DNA from: Phreatobacter stygius
GTDB taxonomy: Bacteria > Pseudomonadota > Alphaproteobacteria > Rhizobiales > Phreatobacteraceae
Direction of reading: 5' to 3'
Length of the DNA stretch: 64,000 nt
NCBI RefSeq assembly: GCF_005144885.1
Contig: NZ_CP039690.1
Span: forward strand, 806,001-870,000
Shown here: piece by piece, positions 25,667-33,838 of the stretch
Layout of the letters: the number at the start of each line of letters is the position of its first letter
How positions within the stretch are numbered: position 1 is the first letter of the stretch
Notes under the pieces: generated by a model
The model's input: only the letters and a program-made list of their open reading frames with translations
The model's database searches: none
What the model was told of the DNA's origin: nothing
Position numbers and translations under genes: made by a program

Positions 25667-27007
25667 TCAGTAACGCGCGACGACCGCACCCGGACCGGTG
25701 GTGAACAGGTAGTTCACGCCGACCGTGACCGAGTGGACATCTTCCTTCGTGCGCAAGCCGACCACGAAGGGCCCCGCGCTGGCCAGCCAGCTGCCGGATG
25801 AGAAGTTGTGGTAGTTATACTCGACCTTGGCCGACCAATTGGGGGCAAAGGCATATTCCGCGCCGCCGCCGACGAACCAGCCGATGCGGGCGCTGGACAG
25901 CCGATCGCCGCTGCCCGCGATTTCCGCGCCGGTCTCGAACCCGGCGAAGGCGACGCCGCCCTTGCCGTAGATCAAGGCGCGATCGAACACGGTGAAGCCG
26001 ACCCTCGGGCCCATGGTTGCCAGCCAGTTCACCCGCGTCCGGAACGTGTTGCCGAGCGCCGTCGTCGAGCCCGACAGGCCAGCCCAGGTGGCGGTCGCTT
26101 CCAGGCCCAGCACGACCCGATTGATCTGATAGTTCCAACCGAACTGGCCGCCGAGCAGGACGCCGTCATGGCTATGATTCGGCCCCAGCGGACCCAAGGC
26201 GGCATCGAATGTCGTCGAACCCCAGCCATAACCGGCATGGGCGCCCAGATAGAAGCCGGTCCAGTTGAAGCCGCCCGCGGCGTCCAGGGACGCCGACCTG
26301 ATGGCGGCCTGGCGGCTCACCGGAAACAGGTAGTTGAAGCCAAGCGTGATGGTGTGAATGTTCCGGTTGGTACGGAACCCCTGTGCAAACCCGCCGCCCG
26401 CGTCGAGCAGGGCGACGCCGGTGCCGAGATTGATATAGTTATATTCAGCCTTGACGCTCCAGTTCGGCGTCAGCGCATATTCGACACCGCCGCCGACAAA
26501 CCAGCCGCCCTGCGCATGCGACCCTGAGGCCGAGCCGGCGAGCGGATTGACGATGCGGGTCTCGAGACCGGCGATCGCCAAGCCGCCCTTGGCATAGATC
26601 AAGGCGCGGTCGAAGGCGAAGCCAAGCCTTGGGCCAAGCGTGGCGATCCAGTTCACCTTGGAGTGCAGGACGGAGCCCGAGCCGGAGGGATCCGAGACCG
26701 AACCCGACAGCGAAGCCCAGGCCAGCGTGCCTTCCAGGCCGAGAACGAACTGGCCGACCTGATAGTTCCAGCCGAACTGGCCGCCGATCAGGGCGCCCTG
26801 CGAGCGCGTGTCGGGAACGTTGGCGAGCGGGTCGAAACGGGTGTTGCCCCAGCCATAACCGGCGTGCAGGCCGGCATAGAAGCCGGTCCAGTCGTGGCCG
26901 GTGGCGAGAATGGCCGAGGGGACGGCGATCCTCTGCGCTCCGAGATCGGCGGCCTGGACGCCGGTGGCGGAGACGGCAAGAACCGCGGCCAGAACGGATC
27001 GTTTCAC
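25667..27007 (-). CDS. Double-barrel outer membrane protein, copy B
   Basis: A 446-residue paralogue of copy A with the same plan: signal peptide ending GVQAA, first barrel from HDWTGFYAGLHAGYGWG to LGFNYLF, a short linker (PVSRQAAIRSASLDAAGG), second barrel ending VARY. GTG start at 27007 with GGGAGA before it; an ATG two bases off is out of frame. Differences from copy A cluster in the stretches predicted to be surface loops (for example after GNTRFDP and near GAEIAGSGDR), which suggests diversification of exposed parts. Likely an outer membrane structural or immune-exposed protein; no pore function is shown. Confidence 0.88.
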   Translation of the reverse strand: MKRSVLAAVLAVSATGVQAADLGAQRIAVPSAILATGHDWTGFYAGLHAGYGWGNTRFDPLANVPDTRSQGALIGGQFGWNYQVGQFVLGLEGTLAWASLSGSVSDPSGSGSVLHSKVNWIATLGPRLGFAFDRALIYAKGGLAIAGLETRIVNPLAGSASGSHAQGGWFVGGGVEYALTPNWSVKAEYNYINLGTGVALLDAGGGFAQGFRTNRNIHTITLGFNYLFPVSRQAAIRSASLDAAGGFNWTGFYLGAHAGYGWGSTTFDAALGPLGPNHSHDGVLLGGQFGWNYQINRVVLGLEATATWAGLSGSTTALGNTFRTRVNWLATMGPRVGFTVFDRALIYGKGGVAFAGFETGAEIAGSGDRLSSARIGWFVGGGAEYAFAPNWSAKVEYNYHNFSSGSWLASAGPFVVGLRTKEDVHSVTVGVNYLFTTGPGAVVARY

Positions 27008-27346
27008 GACATTCTCCCTTGAACCGTTTCTCTGCCTTGAGCTGCCCGCCTATCGGACGGCCATGCCGGCACGGTTGTAATGTTTCGTCACGGCAATCGC
27101 TGTCATGATGCGGCCGAACCCACAAGCGCATGGCTGTCCTACCGAAGGCCCACCGGTTAAACCGTCCGGCTTTCTGTGGAACTGTGGCCGTCACGTCACA
27201 TTGGCCCCGTTCGCGCCGCCGGCGGCGGCGGCGCAGCGGTGGACGGCTGCGACGCGGCGCTTGGGAAGACGGCCGTCCGTGATTAAATGTCTTTCGGGGA
27301 CGCGGGGTCCGGTCCCCCGCGGGTCTGCGGTTGCCGAGGACGGGTC
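27008..27346. other. Intergenic region before the tail-anchored protein gene
   Basis: A 339-bp gap with the promoter of OMP copy B (minus strand) and of the next gene (plus strand). It shares AATCGCTGTCATGATGCGGCC with the region before copy A. No gene seen. Confidence 0.45.
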
Positions 27347-28147
27347 ATGGACGAGAAGCAGGCAGGCGCTGCCGCCGGCGCGCTCTACGAACGATCGCTG
27401 AAGGACGCCATGCGCCGCATGCGCATCCAGGAAGCCGAACGCACCGGCGTGATCGTCGCCCTGCGCGACGCCGAGCTCGCCCGGCTGGAAATCCTGCGCG
27501 ACAAGCTGACGCCGGTCTTCGCCCAGGTGCCCGCTCATATTGATCTGTTCGACACCGGGCTGGTCCCCGGCGATCCGCCACGCCTGTGGATCGACATGAT
27601 TTCTTTTGTCGAGATGGCCCGCGACAAGCGCCAGTTCCGCTTCCTGCAGGACAGCCGTCTCGGCCGCTCGATCATCCTCGAAAGCGATAATGCCGATACC
27701 ATTGCCGACAGTGTCACGGCTTATGTCGCCCAGCGCCTGATCGAGCGCGAGCGCATGCTCGGCGCACCGCGGGCGAGCACCGACGCGGCGGCCGTTCAGC
27801 TGGCGGAACCACAGCCGACAGGTCTGCCGCGTGCCGGGCTGCCGGCCGTGCTGGCGAGCCCTGCCGAAACCGGACAAGCGGTCCAGGCGAGAGCCGATGC
27901 GCTCCCGGCCCAGTCGTTCGCGGCGCAGTCCTTCGCGGCACCTGCCGAGGCGTCGGCCCCGGTCCGGCCCGAAGCGCCGCCCGCCAGGTCCGAAACAGCC
28001 GCGGCCCGGTCCGAGGTGCCGATGGCGGCACCGGCACGCGAAGGTGTGCGCTTCAGCGGCCTCGGCGCCTTCGTGGTGTTCCTGATCGGTATCGGCCTCG
28101 GCGTCGGCGCGATCCTGGCGGCCGCCCAGATCGCCGCGCGCGGCTGA
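27347..28147 (+). CDS. Conserved hypothetical tail-anchored membrane protein
   Basis: A 266-residue protein of no family I can name. Residues 10-125 form a charged alpha/beta domain (SLKDAMRRMRIQEAERTGVI, then a block with IDLFDTGLVPGDPPRLWIDM and the FRFLQDSRLGRSIILES strand). Residues 140-230 are an Ala/Pro/Glu-rich, probably disordered linker with short repeats (AQSFAAQSFAAPAE). The C-terminus is one membrane helix (GAFVVFLIGIGLGVGAILAA), so the soluble domain most likely faces the cytoplasm. Start at 27347; an upstream in-frame start at 27287 adds a cysteine-rich segment without a ribosome site. Two GC hairpins follow (28161-28180 and 28188-28209). Confidence 0.7.
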   Translation: MDEKQAGAAAGALYERSLKDAMRRMRIQEAERTGVIVALRDAELARLEILRDKLTPVFAQVPAHIDLFDTGLVPGDPPRLWIDMISFVEMARDKRQFRFLQDSRLGRSIILESDNADTIADSVTAYVAQRLIERERMLGAPRASTDAAAVQLAEPQPTGLPRAGLPAVLASPAETGQAVQARADALPAQSFAAQSFAAPAEASAPVRPEAPPARSETAAARSEVPMAAPAREGVRFSGLGAFVVFLIGIGLGVGAILAAAQIAARG

Positions 28148-28299
28148 GGCGGTCCGGACGGCGGCCGATCCTCCGGCCGCTTCCAGATGCCGCACTTGTG
28201 CATGCGGCACCCATGCGCAGGCCCCTTTCAGTGATATCCGCGCGCGGCTAGGTTCCGTCCAACCCCGCCGGAGCCCGGCCGCCTTCCAAGGAGATCGCC

Positions 28300-29790
28300 A
28301 TGACCATCGCCGAACCTGCCGCCGGGAACCGCGAACCCGCCGCCAAGATCCGTAAGGTCTTCAACATTGTCGACGGTGCGTCGAGCGAGGCCGCCGACGG
28401 CCGCACCATCGACGCTGTCGGTCCGTCCGACGGCAAGGTCATCGCCATCATGCCGCGCTCCAGCGCCGGCGATGTCGACCGTGCCGTGGCCGCCGCCCGC
28501 CGCGCCTTCGAGGACGGCCCCTGGGGCCGGATGACGGCCACCGAGCGCGGCCGCCTGCTGGTCAGGCTCGGCGAAGCCATCCTCGCCCATCACGAGGAGC
28601 TGTCGATCCTCGAGAGCATGGACACCGGCAAGCCGTTCAAGCAGGGCAAGGCCGACATCACCGCCACCGCCCGCTATTTCGAATTCTACGGCACCGCCGC
28701 CGACAAGGTTCACGGCGAGACCATCCCCTTCCTCAACGGCTATACCGTCGCCGTGGTGCGTGACCCCCATGGCGTCACCGGCCATATCGTGCCCTGGAAC
28801 TATCCGGCCCAGATCTTCGGCCGCTCGGTCGCGGCCTCGCTCGCCTGCGGCAATACCTGCGTGGTCAAGCCCGCCGAGGACGCCTGCCTGTCGCTCATCC
28901 GCATCTGCGAGCTGGCGCTGGAGGTCGGCTTCCCGCCTGGCGTCATCAACCTCCTGACCGGGCTCGGCGAAGAGGCCGGCGCGGCGCTGTCCAACCACCG
29001 CGGCATCGACTTCATTTCGTTCACCGGTTCGCCCGAGGTCGGCACGCTGATCCAGACGGCGGCCGCCAAGAACCATATCGGCTGCACCCTCGAACTCGGC
29101 GGCAAGAGCCCGCAGGTGCTGTTCGCCGATGCCGATTTCGACGCGGCCGTGCCGGTGCTGGTCAATGCCATCGTCCAGAACGGTGGCCAGACCTGTTCGG
29201 CGGGTTCGCGCATGCTGATCGAGCGCAAGGCCTATGACGAGTTGGTCGGCCGGGTCGCGGAGCGCTTCAAGACCGTGCGCGTCGGCAGTTGGGACATGGA
29301 TTTCGACTGTGGCCCGATGATCAATGCCGGCCAGAAGCGGCGCGTCGAGGGCTTTGTCGAGCGCGCCCGCGCCGACGGCATCCCGGTGCTGGCCGAAGGA
29401 TCGGTCGCCGGCGACGTGCCGGCCGGCGGCTACTACGTCGCGCCGACCCTGTTCGGCCCGGTGCCGCGCTCCAACCGGCTGGCTTGCGACGAGGTTTTCG
29501 GACCGGTGCTCTCGGCCATCCCCTTCGACGACGAGGCCGATGCGATCCGGCTCGCCAACGGCACCGATTTCGGCCTGGTTGCCGGTGTCTGGAGCCGCGA
29601 GGCCAAGCGCTCCATGCGGGTCGCCCGCGCCATGCGCTGCGGCCAGGTCTTCGTCAACGGCTACGGCGCCGGCGGCGGCATCGAGCTGCCGTTCGGCGGG
29701 GTCAAGAAATCAGGCCATGGCCGCGAGAAGGGGTTCGAGGCGCTCTACGAATTCTCGGCCTCGAAAACCGTCGTCATCAATCACGGCTGA
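28300..29790 (+). CDS. Aldehyde dehydrogenase family protein
   Basis: A 496-residue NAD(P)-dependent ALDH. The cofactor region VPWNYPAQIFG, the glutamate motif LELGGKSPQ and the catalytic cysteine in NGGQTCSAGSR are all intact, and the C-terminal ELPFGGVKKSGHGREKG block is present. It resembles betaine-aldehyde and alpha-ketoglutarate-semialdehyde dehydrogenases. The next two genes (SDR, XylX-like) suggest sugar-acid breakdown, in which an ALDH makes 2-oxoglutarate (inference). AAGGAGATCGCC before the ATG is a strong ribosome site. Its stop codon lies in a 19-bp tandem repeat. Confidence 0.9.
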   Translation: MTIAEPAAGNREPAAKIRKVFNIVDGASSEAADGRTIDAVGPSDGKVIAIMPRSSAGDVDRAVAAARRAFEDGPWGRMTATERGRLLVRLGEAILAHHEELSILESMDTGKPFKQGKADITATARYFEFYGTAADKVHGETIPFLNGYTVAVVRDPHGVTGHIVPWNYPAQIFGRSVAASLACGNTCVVKPAEDACLSLIRICELALEVGFPPGVINLLTGLGEEAGAALSNHRGIDFISFTGSPEVGTLIQTAAAKNHIGCTLELGGKSPQVLFADADFDAAVPVLVNAIVQNGGQTCSAGSRMLIERKAYDELVGRVAERFKTVRVGSWDMDFDCGPMINAGQKRRVEGFVERARADGIPVLAEGSVAGDVPAGGYYVAPTLFGPVPRSNRLACDEVFGPVLSAIPFDDEADAIRLANGTDFGLVAGVWSREAKRSMRVARAMRCGQVFVNGYGAGGGIELPFGGVKKSGHGREKGFEALYEFSASKTVVINHG

Positions 29791-29872
29791 TCACCATCGG
29801 CCCGGCTGATCACAATCGGCCCGGCTGATCACCATCAGCCCGGCTGGCCACCATCGGCCCGGCTGATCGCGA
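29784..29872. repeat. 19-bp tandem repeat overlapping the ALDH stop codon
   Basis: Nearly five units of CGGCCCGGCTGATCACCAT (variants in one to four positions) run from the last codons of the ALDH gene into the gap before the SDR gene; a further TGATCACCAT sits at 29884-29893. Each full unit has a TGATCA palindrome (some decayed). The repeat lies inside the putative operon and may affect coupling or termination. Confidence 0.8.
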
Positions 29873-29940
29873 TCATCAGGGGGTGATCACCATCGGTCGG
29901 ACCGACAACACGCATCATTGCTTTCAAGGGAGTGGGGACC

Positions 29941-30687
29941 ATGCGTCTCAAGGATAAGGTCGCCATCGTCACCGGCGGCGCTCAGGGCTTCGGCAAGGGC
30001 ATCGCGGAGACCTTCGCGCGCGAGGGTTGCAAGGTGGCGGTGTTCGACCTCAACGAGGACGGCGCGAAGGAGGTTGCCAAGGGCATCGGCCGCAAGGCCA
30101 TGGGCGTGAAATGCGACGTGTCCAAGGCCAAGGACGTGCAGCGCGCGGTGGCCAAGGTGGTCGCCCGCTTCGGCAAGGTCGACATCCTCATCAACAATGC
30201 CGGCACGTCGCATCGCAACCAGCCGATGCTGGATGTCGACGAGGCGACCTTCGACCGCGTCTTCGACGTCAATGTGAAGTCGATCTTCCACTTCGCCCAT
30301 GCCGTCGTGCCCCTGATGCGCGGCAATGGCGGCGGCTGCATCATCAATGTCGGCTCGACCGCGGGCCTCAGGCCGCGCCCCGGCCTGACCTGGTACAACG
30401 CCTCGAAGGGCGCGGTGAACCTGATGTCGAAATCGATGGCGGTGGAACTCGCCCCGGACAAGATCCGCGTCTGCGCGCTGGCGCCGGTCGCCGGCGACAC
30501 GCCGCTGCTCGGCACTTTCATGGGCGAGGACACCCCGGAAATGCGGGCGAAGTTCATTGCCTCGATCCCCATGGGCCGGCTGTCGACCCCGAAGGACATT
30601 GCCGATGCCGCGCTGTTCCTGGCCGCCGACCCGGGGAATTTCCTCACCGGCGTGGTGCTGGAAGTCGACGGCGGCCGGTGCATCTGA
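29941..30687 (+). CDS. SDR family oxidoreductase
   Basis: A 248-residue classical short-chain dehydrogenase. NAD(P) binding is by VTGGAQGFGKG, the structural motif is NNAG, and catalytic Ser, Tyr and Lys are in VGSTAG and WYNASKG. Length matches Caulobacter XylB (xylose dehydrogenase), which shares an operon with XylX and an ALDH, but sugar specificity cannot be read from the sequence. ATG at 29941 follows GGGAGTGGGG. The stop overlaps the next start by one base (TGATG). Confidence 0.9.
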   Translation: MRLKDKVAIVTGGAQGFGKGIAETFAREGCKVAVFDLNEDGAKEVAKGIGRKAMGVKCDVSKAKDVQRAVAKVVARFGKVDILINNAGTSHRNQPMLDVDEATFDRVFDVNVKSIFHFAHAVVPLMRGNGGGCIINVGSTAGLRPRPGLTWYNASKGAVNLMSKSMAVELAPDKIRVCALAPVAGDTPLLGTFMGEDTPEMRAKFIASIPMGRLSTPKDIADAALFLAADPGNFLTGVVLEVDGGRCI

Positions 30688-31862
30688 TGGCCCGCCCGGC
30701 GCTTGACCCAGCCTCGACCTTGCCGAAGGACGGCACGGCCGGAACGCTCGTCGGCCGCGTCCATCGCCCGGGCCTCGGCGCCTCCGTGGTGGCGATCCGC
30801 GACGGCGGCCTGTTCGATGTCACCGCGCACTTCCCGACCACCGCCGACCTGTTCGACCAACCCGATCCGGCGGCGGCGCTCAAGGCGGTTGCCGGCGAGC
30901 GCTTCGGCGAGCTCGCCGAGATCCTGGCCAATACCGCATCCGAGGCGCAGGGCGCGGGCAAACCGGTCCTGCTCTCGCCGATCGACGTCCAGGCGGTGAA
31001 GGCCGCCGGCGTCACCTTCGCCCTCTCCATGGTCGAACGGGTGATCGAGGAACAGGCCAAGGGCGTGCCGGAACGGGCCAGCGCCATCCGCACCGAGATC
31101 GGCGAGATCATCGGCGGCGAACTGAAAGGCCTGAAGCCCGGCTCGCCGGCGGCCGAGGCGCTCAAGGCCCACCTGATCCAGCGCGGGCTCTGGTCGCAAT
31201 ATCTCGAGGTCGGCATCGGGCCGGACGCCGAGATCTTCACCAAGGCGCCGGTCCTGTCCTCGGTCGGCACCGGCGCCGATGTCGGCCTGCACCCGATCTC
31301 GACCTGGAACAATCCCGAACCGGAGGTCGTGCTGGTCATTTCCTCGGCCGGCCGGATCGTCGGTGCGACGCTCGGCAACGACGTCAACCTGAGGGATGTC
31401 GAAGGCCGCTCGGCCCTGCTGCTCGGCAAGGCCAAGGACAACAATGCCTCGGCTTCGCTCGGTCCCTTCGTGCGCCTGTTCGATGCGACCTTCGGCGTCG
31501 ACCAGGTCCGCGCCATGAAGGTGTCGCTCACCGTGTCGGGCGAGGACGGCTTCGTCATGCAGGGCGCCAGCGACATGGCGGCGATATCAAGGGATGTCGA
31601 GGACCTGGCGCGCCAGGCGATCGGCCCGCACCACCAGTACCCGGACGGGCTGGTGCTCTATTGTGGCACGCTGTTCGCGCCGATCCAGGATCGCGAGGCG
31701 CCGGGCAAGGGCTTCACCCACAAGCTCGACGACGTCGTGACCATCGCCAGCGCCGAACTCGGCAGCCTGACCAACCGGGTCCGGCTCTCCACCGAGTGCC
31801 CGCCCTGGACCTATGGTCTGCGCAATCTGATGGCCGACCTAGCGGCCCGGCGCGGCCGCTGA
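30687..31862 (+). CDS. Fumarylacetoacetate hydrolase family protein, XylX-like
   Basis: A 391-residue FAH-superfamily protein. A distinct N-terminal domain (to about residue 90) leads to SPIDVQAVKAAGVTFALSMVE, then the metal-binding blocks WNNPEPEVVLVIS and GNDVNLRDVEGRSALLLGKA. This architecture and length fit the 2-keto-3-deoxy-pentonate dehydratase XylX of the Weimberg pathway, which yields alpha-ketoglutarate semialdehyde, the substrate of the neighbouring ALDH type. The start overlaps the SDR stop, so translation is coupled. The lactonase and aldonate dehydratase are not in this window. Confidence 0.82.
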   Translation: MARPALDPASTLPKDGTAGTLVGRVHRPGLGASVVAIRDGGLFDVTAHFPTTADLFDQPDPAAALKAVAGERFGELAEILANTASEAQGAGKPVLLSPIDVQAVKAAGVTFALSMVERVIEEQAKGVPERASAIRTEIGEIIGGELKGLKPGSPAAEALKAHLIQRGLWSQYLEVGIGPDAEIFTKAPVLSSVGTGADVGLHPISTWNNPEPEVVLVISSAGRIVGATLGNDVNLRDVEGRSALLLGKAKDNNASASLGPFVRLFDATFGVDQVRAMKVSLTVSGEDGFVMQGASDMAAISRDVEDLARQAIGPHHQYPDGLVLYCGTLFAPIQDREAPGKGFTHKLDDVVTIASAELGSLTNRVRLSTECPPWTYGLRNLMADLAARRGR

Positions 31863-31885
31863 CCGGGCACCCTGCGCCGATCACG

Positions 31886-31914
31886 GCGAACGGACCGCCA
31901 GCCGGCCCGTTCGC
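31886..31914 (+). terminator. Possible operon terminator after the XylX-like gene
   Basis: GCGAACGG (31886-31893) pairs with CCGTTCGC (31907-31914) across a 13-nt loop, 23 bp after the stop. There is no T-run, so termination is uncertain. Confidence 0.35.
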
Positions 31915-31971
31915 GCCAATGGTGTCCCGGCAAAACCCGACATGCCGCTGATGACCCGAAAGGGTGGAGCC

Positions 31972-32262
31972 GTGACGAAACGTGCGACCGTCATCATCGA
32001 TATCAGGGACGAAGATCTCGTCGCCACGGCGGAAGCCTGGCTGGCGGAGAACAAGCCGTCGCTCACCGCCTTCGTCGACAAGGGTTGCTATTGCTGCGTC
32101 ATCAGTTGGGATGTCGAGGGCCCGGCCACGGTGATCGACAGCCTGCCGCGGGAGCTGCGCTCCTACAGCCAGTGGGACGACAACGACTTCGCCATGGACA
32201 AGCTGATCCCGCAAAACCCGATCCGCCGCTGGCTGCACCGGCTGCGTCCGGCCAGACGATGA
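31972..32262 (+). CDS. Small hypothetical protein
   Basis: A 96-residue protein with an alpha/beta pattern: a first strand VTKRATVIIDI, a helix EDLVATAEAWLAENKP, then GCYCCVISWDVEGPA with three closely spaced cysteines, and a basic C-terminus (RRWLHRLRPARR). GTG at 31972 with GGTGGAG just before it is preferred to the ATG at 31942. The function is not recognised. The cysteine cluster could bind a metal, but no histidine partners stand out. Confidence 0.6.
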   Translation: MTKRATVIIDIRDEDLVATAEAWLAENKPSLTAFVDKGCYCCVISWDVEGPATVIDSLPRELRSYSQWDDNDFAMDKLIPQNPIRRWLHRLRPARR

Positions 32263-32357
32263 GGCAAAAGGGTATCGCCGCGGCTCCGCCAGACTGCGTG
32301 GCGACTTCGCTGGCCGTATTGTGACGACATGTGTGACACAAACCGAAAGGGCCTCGG

Positions 32358-32744
32358 GTGGAAACCAAACACTATCTCGGTGGGTGCCTTTGCGGGGCCA
32401 TCCGGTTCAGGGCGACGGGCGTGCCAGGCAATCCCCACACCTGCTCCTGCACGCTCTGCCAAAGTCATTCGGGCGCACCGACGCTGTGCTGGGTGGAGTT
32501 TCCGAAGGAGGCCGTCGAATGGATTGGCGAAGGCGGAATGCCGACGCTCTATCGATCGTCAAACGGCTCCAGCCGCTCTTTTTGCCCGCGTTGCGGCAGC
32601 ACACTGGGGGCCATTGACGATCATCCGACCGTCGCGCTGGTCACCGGCAGTTTCGATGCAAAGGACATATCGGAGTTCCGTCCGGTGTTTCACGCGTTTG
32701 AAGACTCATGCCCGAACTGGTGGAAAATCGACATCGCACGGTGA
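32358..32744 (+). CDS. GFA / CENP-V domain protein (glutathione-dependent formaldehyde-activating-like)
   Basis: A 128-residue zinc-binding protein of the GFA family. Two zinc sites are visible: GCLCGAIRF with CSCTLC, and CPRCGSTLG. The family is named for the Paracoccus enzyme once thought to join formaldehyde and glutathione; that role is disputed, so the function here is open. GTG start after AAAGGG. Stands alone between a small gene and a convergent SUMF1-like gene. Confidence 0.85.
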   Translation: METKHYLGGCLCGAIRFRATGVPGNPHTCSCTLCQSHSGAPTLCWVEFPKEAVEWIGEGGMPTLYRSSNGSSRSFCPRCGSTLGAIDDHPTVALVTGSFDAKDISEFRPVFHAFEDSCPNWWKIDIAR

Positions 32745-32860
32745 GGGAAACCATGCCCAAACGCATCGCGGCGTGGTTTCACCAAACTCTTGCGGGCAGC
32801 GCGCTGTCCGCGTGAGCCTCTCAGCCTCTACGCCAATGACATCACGTGGCTGACAGCGCG

Positions 32861-33673
32861 TCAGGCCGACCTTGCGATGCGAAACCCCAGATCGTCGATC
32901 CGAAAGGTCGGATGGCTTCGGCGGCGATTTGTCGCCAGGCACCCTCGCTCCGCGTCGGCCCAGCCACCACCCCGAAAAACCCGGTATGGCCCATAGACCG
33001 CCGGGTCGTACTGGTCCCAGCACCATTCCCAGACATTGCCCAGCATGTCGTGCAATCCCCAGGCATTGGGCTGCTTCTGTCCGACGGCCTGAACCTGGTT
33101 GCCTGAATTGCCCCGGTACCAGGCAATGTCGTCGAGCTCGCCATATCGGACCTTGCCGGTCCCGGCGCGGCAGGCATATTCCCACTCCGCTTCGGATGGC
33201 AGCCGATAGCCGTCGCCATCGGGACGCAAGCTGACGTCTTCGCCATCACTGCCGATCCGGTAGCTTTCCCGGAGCCCGGCCTCCCCGGACAGCCGGTTGC
33301 AGAAGCGGATCGCGTCAAACCACGACACGTTCTCGACCGGATAGTGGTCGCCCTTGAAAACCGCAGGCGATTGCGCCGTGACGGCACGATAGAACGCCTG
33401 TGTCACGGGATATCTGGCCAGCATGAACGGCTGGATCGCGACATTCCATTGGCGCTTTGTCCTGTCGTCCCTCAGGCCGACATCGCCGCCTGGGATTTCC
33501 AGCATGTCCTGACAGGTCACGTCACCACCGGGTCGATACATCCTGGTCATTCCATCGGCATCCGCGAGCGTCCGAGCCACGACGACGTCGCCGACCTGCA
33601 TCAACTCTGCCGCCGGTCCAAACGTCAAACGGCCACGCGGGTGCTTTGGCGACGATCGTCGGCGCCAAACCAT
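32861..33673 (-). CDS. SUMF1/EgtB/PvdO-fold protein, catalytic cysteines not conserved
   Basis: A protein of about 270 residues with the formylglycine-generating-enzyme fold: MLARYPVTQAFY, PVENVSWFDAIRFCNRLS, RLPSEAEWEYACRAG, WGLHDMLGNVWEWCWD and the terminal DDLGFRIA. By alignment to the LGFR end, the two active-site cysteines of true FGE (C-x4-C) are absent; the single cysteine in RGCLATNRRR is at another position. It is therefore unlikely to activate sulfatases, and no sulfatase gene is near. The start is uncertain: ATG at 33673 and 33601 and TTG at 33700 are all possible, none with a clear ribosome site. Confidence 0.78.
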   Translation of the reverse strand: MVWRRRSSPKHPRGRLTFGPAAELMQVGDVVVARTLADADGMTRMYRPGGDVTCQDMLEIPGGDVGLRDDRTKRQWNVAIQPFMLARYPVTQAFYRAVTAQSPAVFKGDHYPVENVSWFDAIRFCNRLSGEAGLRESYRIGSDGEDVSLRPDGDGYRLPSEAEWEYACRAGTGKVRYGELDDIAWYRGNSGNQVQAVGQKQPNAWGLHDMLGNVWEWCWDQYDPAVYGPYRVFRGGGWADAERGCLATNRRRSHPTFRIDDLGFRIARSA

Positions 33674-33796
33674 CGAGCCGTTCGTCTGCGGGCCTGCCAA
33701 TGCCCCCTTGGAACAGCTATCGTCCCGGCGCAGGCGGCAAGGCCCGGGTTCGCTTGACGCCGCCCGCGCGGCGCGCTGCCTGGCATTGTTTTAGAT

Positions 33797-33817
33797 TTTT
33801 GGTATCGCAAAATGCAT
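33797..33817. promoter_or_regulatory. Putative GntR operator (autoregulatory copy)
   Basis: TTTTGGTA-TCG-CAAAATGCAT just before the GntR coding region. It matches 19 of 21 positions of the site at 50738-50758 and resembles the TTGGTATACCAA-type boxes of FCD-class GntR regulators. It overlaps an in-frame ATG at 33812, so the true start is probably further downstream. Confidence 0.6.
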
Positions 33818-33838
33818 TCCGATGGCAAAATGACGGCC

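Noticed and set aside
24027-26527. Long plus-strand frames opposite the double-barrel OMP genes
   Set aside because: They mirror the repeated OMP sequence and have shadow-type composition; the minus-strand genes have signal peptides, terminal aromatics and terminators.
29784-29893. The 19-bp repeat read as a CRISPR-like array
   Set aside because: Units are contiguous, with no unique spacers between them, so it is a plain tandem repeat.
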